Positions 57,701-64,000 of a stretch of 64,000 nucleotides of DNA are shown here, one piece after another. The notes beneath the pieces were generated by a model that had not been told where the DNA came from, ran no database searches, and was given only the letters and a program-made list of their open reading frames with translations. The DNA comes from Tomocerus qinae. Its lineage: Eukaryota; Arthropoda; Collembola; Entomobryomorpha; Tomoceridae. The stretch lies in NCBI GenBank assembly GCA_020055645.1, contig CM034546.1:47678001-47742000 (forward strand), read 5' to 3'. Numbering within the stretch: position 1 is the first letter of the stretch; the number at the start of each line of letters is the position of its first letter. The translations under genes and the position numbers were made by a program.

Positions 57701-60700
57701 TTTTCCACATTGTCTACACAATTATCTAATTTTTTTGAAATAGTCCACAGCTTTTTATCTTCGTCTTCATATGCCAATGATCCATTCGTGAGGAATACAA
57801 ATCTTCAAAAAGACCAAAATATTTTATATAGATTAGGGCAGAGAAATGTTTCTTACGAGATAAAATACAGTGTTAAGTGACCAGCCGGTTGGTTGGTCAA
57901 AACGGCTGGCTAAAATGGCCGGACGGCTGGTTGAAACTCTTTGTTAGCCAGTTGTTAAAATGGTCAAAATTGCTGAAATGGTCAAAAATGGGGCTATTTG
58001 AACTGAGAACATCATCCTTGATTTGGCGTGAAATCATGAATGAAATGTATTGAATTTGTTTCATATTATCTTTGATCTTTAGTTGTGATGGGAGAGAACA
58101 GGTTGTGTTACCGTTGCTTCAATGTGTCAATAAAAGCAATCAATCAATTTAAAAAACCAAAAATTTTGTCCATTTGGGCAATAGCTATTTCTGATTCTTT
58201 AGCCGGTTGGCTGGTCAAAATCATTTTTAGCCGGGTAAAATGGAACACTGATAAAATACAAAGGTAAGTTAAAACATATCCACCATATAAATAAAGATTT
58301 ACTTTTTCTCATTAGAGTCGCTTTGACCTCCGTCAACAGAGAAATTGCCGGAATACCATTTAATTACTGAGCAAATCAATTGTTGGGGAATCCACTGGGG
58401 GGGCGTTTTATTTACCATGGAGTCGATAACTGGCGTTCCGTCAGTAGAATTCAAATTATAGAAGCTATACTTCCAAGATATTGACGACGCACTGCAAGTT
58501 TGCAAGGCAAAATCAAACGATTCGCTCAATGGACAACATTTTCTAAAAGTTGGCGTAACCGTTTTTAAATTTTCTGTCACATTTAGTTCCCTGTTGTACA
58601 AAAATGGATTAATAGACGCCCATAGTAGTCTTCGTCGTCCTAATGAAAGTGTATACAGTTAGAAATAGGAGGTGGTGGCGGTGAGGGCTGGCAATTAAAA
58701 ATGCTGCTTAGATTAAAAGTATGGGAGAAATGGAAGATCGTAATTTAAGTGAAAATGGACAGTCCTCTGCTCTGTTCAAGTAAGTGTTACTTTCCCCAGT
58801 TTATGCCATTTTAACAGCCCCGTTTCTCCCATTTCTCGTAATTAGTCTTCACTAAGCATAACCTAAAAGGTGGCTGAAGGCGTACACTGTACAATACACT
58901 TCCCATGCAAATTTTTACGTAACATTCCAATTTCCTCTATCTTTCATTCTTTATTCAAATTCCTTTAATTAAGTATTTCTCACGAATCAGTAACTGCAAG
59001 CTTGCTTTCTAAAAACCCAAACTACATTAAGAAACCAAAAATTTCATAATATAGCGCTGCTGCAATAAAGTAGCAATATATATATCGTCCCTTAAGGATC
59101 GAAAAAGCCTATATCCACTTTCAGGTTGGTAGACGAAGAAGCCTATATCCAATTTTCGTTTGGTGCAAGAAATAGCTTCTATCCTCTTGCAGCTTTGCTT
59201 GTAAAGTTATAGTGGCGTATTGATACATAGTTAATTTGGGCGGCTGAAATATTGAAATTTTATTCTTCCTTCCTGCCAGTTCAGTTTTATCCAATATCAA
59301 AATACGAATTTGTGTCATTAAAAGTTTTGTTTTTGTCTTATTGTGTAATTAGCTAAAATTTTATAATGCTTATGCACATTCTAGCATGATATATTTCAAG
59401 TGTCAACTTAAAAATAATAAATACTTCATTTCGTCAACTTGTTTATTCTTACTGTGCCCCGACAACTTTACGTAAGGCTGTAAGAGGACAGAGGCTATTT
59501 CGGGCACCAAACGAAAATTGGATATAGGCTTATTCGTCCACCAAACAAAAAATGGATTTAGGCTTATTCGTCCACCAATCTGAAAGTGGGTAGAGGCTTT
59601 TTCGTTCCTTAAGAGACGATATGTAGTAGTATGAGTAGCAAACCATAGTAGAAACTATGGTTTGCTACAAAGCAAGCGCTAACAGAAGATCGATTGAGTC
59701 AAGGGGGCTGTGTAAACATCTTGGTAGAGTAATAGTAGGAAATAGATCCATTTTGATTATTAAATTATTATTATTAATTTAAATTAGATCATCATTGATC
59801 ATAATTCAAAAAACCTACGGCAAGCCGTAACAGAAGCTCGCCTGAGGGAAGCAGGACCGTGTACACATTTTTGGTGGGACAATAATAGAAATAGATTTAT
59901 TTTGCTTGCTAAAATGAAATTAAAATTAGATCAATATTTACCATTAAAAACCTAGGGCAAGCCATAACAGAAGCTCGCCTGGGTGAAGGGGACGGTACCG
60001 TGTACACAGTTTTAGTAGAATGTGAGAAACAGGTTTATTTTCATATTTATTGATTAATATTGAGCATCAAAATCAAAATGGATGAATGTTGACCATCAAA
60101 GTCAATAGAAAATCAATATAGATTAATGTTGAATTCAAAAAAACAAAAGAAAATAAAAATAGATAATTGTTGACTATGAAAATCAACAGAAAATTAAAAT
60201 AGATAATTAATAATTGTTGACTATGAAAATCAACAGAATATCAAAACAGATAATTGTTGACCATGAAAATCAACAGAAAATCAAAATAGATAACTGTTGA
60301 CCATGAAAACCAACAGAAAAGCAAAATAGATTAATGTTGAATATGAAAATTAACAGAAAATCAAAATAAACTGGTGTTGAGTATGAAAATCAACAGAAAA
60401 TCAAAATATATCAATTTTGACTATGAAAATCAACAGAAAATCAAAATATATCAATGTTGACTATGAAAACGAACAAAAAATCAAAATTGAATAATGCGGT
60501 TACTAAGAAAATCAACAAAATCAACAGAAAATCAAAATAGATCAATGGTGACTATGAAAATCAACAAAATCAACAGAAAATCAAAATAGATCAATATGGT
60601 GACTATGAAAATCAACAAAATCAACAGAAAATCAAAATCAGTTAATATTGACTGTCAAATTGAAAAGTATTTCGAAAATGTAAATTTGACTATAGCATTG

Positions 60701-61007
60701 AGTATAAATCCGAGAATAAATCAAAATCGGCTTATAATAACTCTGAAAATCAAAAGAAAATAGATTGGTTTTGGTTGTTTAACCGGTATATCTATGTCTA
60801 TTGTCTATTTATGTGAAGTAAATAAATCCACTAATTAAATTTAAAATTAAGTTACTATACTTACCTATTTCGAAAAATTTGGGCAGCGTTCAAATGATCA
60901 ACTTTACCATCAAATTTTTCATCGCCAATTACGATGGTTTTTATTAATCCCTTAGATGAAACCAAAAAACAAGTCAATAATACAAATATTGAGATGAAAT
61001 GATACAT
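54770..61007 (-). CDS. Methuselah-like class B GPCR, copy B (534 aa)
   Basis: Eight exons: 61007-60865, 58590-58303, 57802-57631, 56501-56246, 56116-56038, 55832-55713, 55415-55185 and 55085-54770. Phases agree; total 1605 bp. Exon order and every intron phase match copy A, and exons 5 (79 bp) and 6 (120 bp) are the same length. Exon 1 encodes a signal peptide (MYHFISIFVLLTCFLVSSKG). The ectodomain keeps KCCPLSESFDF, CSVIKWYSGNF and ILMYCSHPPK; the helices keep HFSWISTFCWLTAFNYDLW, MGISWCFESISWL and DMFNYYKGLFIFVIFI. No stop or frameshift was found, so it is probably functional. The C-terminus is longer than in copy A. Introns carry a hAT MITE, a foldback element and long tandem arrays. Confidence 0.88.
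57868..58250. mobile_element. 383-bp hAT-type MITE in an intron of receptor B
   Basis: Ends CAGTGTT and AACACTG are flanked by a perfect 8-bp duplication ATAAAATA (57860-57867 and 58251-58258). Inside are repeated ggctggtcaaaa-like segments near both ends. No transposase. Confidence 0.85.
59078..59617. mobile_element. Foldback element, ~540 bp
   Basis: Arms beginning atcgtcccttaaggatcgaa on the left match the inverse of the right arm ending near 59617. Shared blocks are aaaaagcctatatccacttt, cgaagaagcctatatcc and ccaattttcgtttggtg. The right arm has one extra ~50-bp unit. It lies in the first intron of receptor B. Confidence 0.8.
59637..59672. repeat. Perfect small hairpin
   Basis: gtagcaaaccatag and ctatggtttgctac are exact complements separated by six bases. 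Confidence 0.8.
59680..60660. repeat. Left arm of a large inverted repeat: caagccgtaacag units and a 40-bp minisatellite
   Basis: Three diverged ~140-bp units share cggcaagccgtaacagaagc, tcgcctgag and gtgtacac (near 59670, 59810 and 59945). They are followed from about 60060 by a 40-bp array (gactatgaaaatcaacagaa plus aatcaaaatagatcaatgtt). The whole recurs inverted at 62395-63345. It lies in the first intron of receptor B. Confidence 0.85.
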
Positions 61008-61245
61008 CTTTTAAAAGTTAGCAAATCCACTATCGTCAGCTAAAGACGGCAATATGATTAGGTTGACTACTGGGAGTCAGGGATTGCGGTAGAAAACTTG
61101 TGGAGGTGGTTACTGTATTTACTACAACAGACGGTCGTAATCCAAAGACTGGTACACAGAATTATTTCACCTGGTTGAAGTAAGAAAGAGATGTATTTTA
61201 GTACCTTTATTAAATCTACTTCACAACATTCTTCTTAATTTTTAG
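61008..61245. other. Upstream side of receptor B
   Basis: Immediately 5' of the signal-peptide exon. The promoter is expected here, but no clear element is seen. Confidence 0.3.
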
Positions 61246-61249
61246 TTTA

Positions 61250-61755
61250 ATTTAAGATTTATAAGATATAATTTATAAGATTTAATTTTTAGTTTAATTT
61301 AAGATTTATAAGATATAATTTATAAGATTTAATTTTTAGTTTAATTTAAGATTTATAAGATTTAATTTTAAGTTTAATTTAAGATTTATAAGATTTATTT
61401 TTTAGTTTAATTTAAGGTTTATAAGATTTAATTTTTAGTTTAATTTAAGATTTATAAGATTTAATTTTTAGTATATTTTAAGATTTATAAGATTTAATTT
61501 TTAGTATAATTTAAGATTTATAAGATTTAATTTTTAGTTTAATTTAAGGTTTATAAGATTTAATTTTTAGTTTAATTTAAGATTTATAAGATTTAATTTT
61601 TAGTTTAATTTAAGATTTATAAGATTTAATTTTTAGTTTAATTTAAGATTTATAAGATTTAATTTTTAGTTTAATTTAAGATTTATAAGATTTAATTTTT
61701 AGTTTAATTTAAGATTTATAAGATAATATAATTTATAAGATTTAATTTTAAGTTC
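61250..61755. repeat. 33-bp AT-only minisatellite
   Basis: taatttttagtttaatttaa with gatttataagatt repeats at an exact 33-bp period for about 15 copies, with few variants. It is directly upstream of receptor B. Confidence 0.92.
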
Positions 61756-61977
61756 TATGGTTTTAATATTTTAATTGCTACTACTGGAACAAATATCACA
61801 ACAAGCCGGTCTGGGGACTAATAAATTTCTGATACTACTTCTTCGGTACCTAGTCTCCAACCCATAATGCTATGGCAATTGGTGTCATATTTTATCTATA
61901 TTAGGCCAGTGATTCCAGTACTACATTTTCAGGTCAAGTAAATACTAATATCTGAAACACAGTGTAGTAAGTAGTTT

Positions 61978-62395
61978 TAGCTCGCCTGAGAAAGCGAGCT
62001 TATAGAATCGCACAGTCTGTCCGTCCGTCCGTCCGTCCGTCCGTCCGTCCGTGTACACGATAACTTTTGAAGACATTGATGGATTTCAACTAAACTTGGC
62101 AAAAACATTGCCTATGGACCTGTGACAAAGCCTATTGAAAATGGGCCACATTGGTCCATAGGTTGCTGAAATGCCGCGCGCTTACTTTATCTGTGGCATT
62201 AAATGGACATTAAAAGTTCAAATGTGCTTCCAATGGATTGTTAGCGGGATAGTACAAAATATTAAATACCGCTTCGACCAAATTTAAGATTTTATAACAA
62301 AGTAAAAAAAACCGGAAAATACCTATTATATGACGGAAATAAATCTATTTCGCATTTATATGCAAATTGATAGTCAAATTTATATTTTTCGAATT
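61978..62395 (+). mobile_element. Dispersed element with (TCCG)n and GTGTACACGATAAC
   Basis: agctcgcctgagaaagcgag leads into ctgtccg repeated as TCCG about eight times (62009-62053), then tgtacacgataacttttgaa and a ~300-bp body (atttcaactaaacttggc). The agctcgcctgag and gtgtacac blocks also occur in the units at 59680-60010 and 63280-63345, so all belong to one family. From memory similar sequence is widespread in arthropod genomes; not verified here. Confidence 0.6.
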
Positions 62396-63345
62396 GCTTT
62401 TCATTATGATAGTCAATATTAACCGATTTTGATTTTCTTTTGATTTTGATACTCAATATTAATCAACTTTGATTTTTTGTTTATTTTGATACTCAATATT
62501 AGTCAATTTTGATTTTTTGTTTATTTTAATAGTCAATATCAATCTATTTTGATTTTCTGTTGATTTTCACAGTCAATGTTAATCTATGTTGATTTTCTGT
62601 TGATTTTAATAGGCAATATTAATCTATTTTGATTTTATATTGATTTTAATAGTCAATATTAATCTATTTTGATTTTATGCTGATTTTAATAGTCAATATT
62701 AATCTATTTTGATTTTCTGTTGAATTTCATAGTCAATATTAATCTATTTTGATTTTCTGTTGATTTTAATAATCAATATTAATCTATTTTGATTTTCTGT
62801 TGATTTTAATAATCAATATTAATCTATTTTGATTTTCTGTTGATTTAAATAGTCAATATCAATCTATTTTGATTTTCTGTTGATTTAAATAGTCAATATT
62901 AATCTATTTTGATTTTATATTGATTTTAATAGTCAATATTAATCTATTTTGATTTTATATTGATTTTAATAGTCAATATTAATCTATTTTGATTTTATGC
63001 TGATTTTAATAGTCAATATTAATCTATTTTGATTTTCTGTTGAATTTCATGGTCAATATTAATCTATTTTGATTTTCTGTTGATTTTAATAGTCAATATT
63101 AATCTATTTTGATTTTCTGTTGATTTTAATAATCAATATTAATCTATTTTGATTTTCTGTTGATTTTAATAGTCAATATTAATCTATTTAAATCAAAATA
63201 GATTAATATTGAACTAATTTGAATAACAATTTACTAATCAAAAATAATCAAAATAAATGTATTTCTATTATTGTTCCACCAAAAAATGTGTACACGGTCC
63301 CCTTCACTCAGGCGAGCTTCTGTTACGGCTTGCCGTAGGTTTAAT
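62395..63345. repeat. Right arm: 40-bp minisatellite and inverted caagccgtaacag unit
   Basis: aatctattttgattttctgt plus tgattttaatagtcaatatt repeats at 40 bp about twenty times to 63190. It is then followed by gtgtacacggtccccttcac and agcttctgttacggcttgcc, the reverse complement of the left arm's unit. Confidence 0.9.
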
Positions 63346-64000
63346 AGGTAATTTTAACTTAGTTCATTGATCTTTGTGATTCGAAACAAATATTTGTACT
63401 CCTTCATTTAACAATAACTTGTTGGAAACAGTTGGATTAAAATTAGTTTGCATGTGACATAGAAAGAGCCACAAGAACAAGGTATCGAAAAACCCGGGTT
63501 TTTTTGGGTTTAAGGTTTTTTTATATAATTATAGGCATAAATACAAGCCTATACTATAGTATATATAGGGAAACTACAGCTGACAATAACAACAAACATG
63601 TAATCCTAAAACTACCATTATTTACGTCCATAAAATCAAAAATTAAGGCATAAAATTTTAATTTTTAACATGTGTTAGTACAGTTAGCAGGCAGTATTTT
63701 TCGTAAAAGCCTATATTAATTATTATACTGTTTGATATGATAACAACTAGTGAAAAACTATGCATTATTATATATTACTGATTACATTGACTTTAATAAA
63801 TTCCTTCATTAATGTGGAGCTTAAAGCAATACAGTAATAAATATGCAAGTGATTAATTAAAACTCAGTATAATTAATGTTTCCACTTTTGTACCCCAAAG
63901 CAATCATTGCGATTCGTAAGTAAATATTAATAATATTAACCAATATCTTCACAGCGATTAAAATATACATAAAACAAATAATATATAGACATCATGATCG
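63346..64000. other. Nothing identified
   Basis: AT-rich sequence to the window end without a supported gene or repeat. Confidence 0.4.

Noticed and set aside
62395..63190. CRISPR-like regular repeats
   Set aside because: The 40-bp units are contiguous without unique spacers, and the genome is eukaryotic; it is a minisatellite. The same holds for 61250-61755.

Overview
This is an AT-rich eukaryotic nuclear window with GT-AG introns, short exons, polyA signals and very many transposable elements. The genes point to an arthropod: two methuselah-like class B GPCRs, a gustatory-receptor-like gene, and a protein with about 28 C2H2 zinc fingers. The style of the receptors makes a springtail (Collembola) or another non-insect hexapod plausible, but that is inference, not something the sequence proves.

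Layout. 79-6840 (-): an unrecognised nine-or-more-exon gene with two tandem copies of a 102-bp symmetric phase-1 exon; its last intron holds a 2.8-kb TIR transposon on the opposite strand. 7.3-14.3 kb: no supported gene, but satellite-like arrays, a G+A-only tract and a hairpin. 14.9-15.7 kb (-): a broken C2H2 zinc-finger gene. 17.1-20.0 kb (-): a small acidic reading frame split by a 2.4-kb foldback element with a perfect 12-bp target duplication. 21.0-22.0 kb: one TIR element nested in another. 22,825-27,732 (+): an intact six-exon zinc-finger gene, inferred 1306 aa. 28.9-30.3 kb (-): the 3' part of a gustatory-receptor-like gene, with a foldback element immediately upstream. 35.2-37.2 kb: a hAT-type element filled with a minisatellite. 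37.8-43.4 kb: a secreted 10-cysteine peptide gene (+) converging on an eight-exon methuselah-like receptor (-, 504 aa). 45.1-46.2 kb: two Helitron-like copies and a MITE. 46.5-50.3 kb: a duplicated, decayed piece of the zinc-finger gene, cut by a TA-flanked element and a solo LTR. 52.6-61.0 kb: a second copy of the peptide/receptor block, in which the peptide is dead but the receptor (534 aa) is open. 59-63.4 kb: inverted minisatellite arms on either side of that receptor's signal-peptide exon.

How it fits together. The clearest organisation is the duplicated convergent pair, secreted Cys-rich peptide plus methuselah-like receptor. The clearest genome-level theme is that many non-autonomous elements (foldback, hAT, palindromic MITE) carry tandem repeats inside or at their ends, several with target duplications readable by eye. 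All exon models were built by hand from splice sites and frame; for both receptors, the zinc-finger gene and the peptide the exon lengths sum to whole codons.
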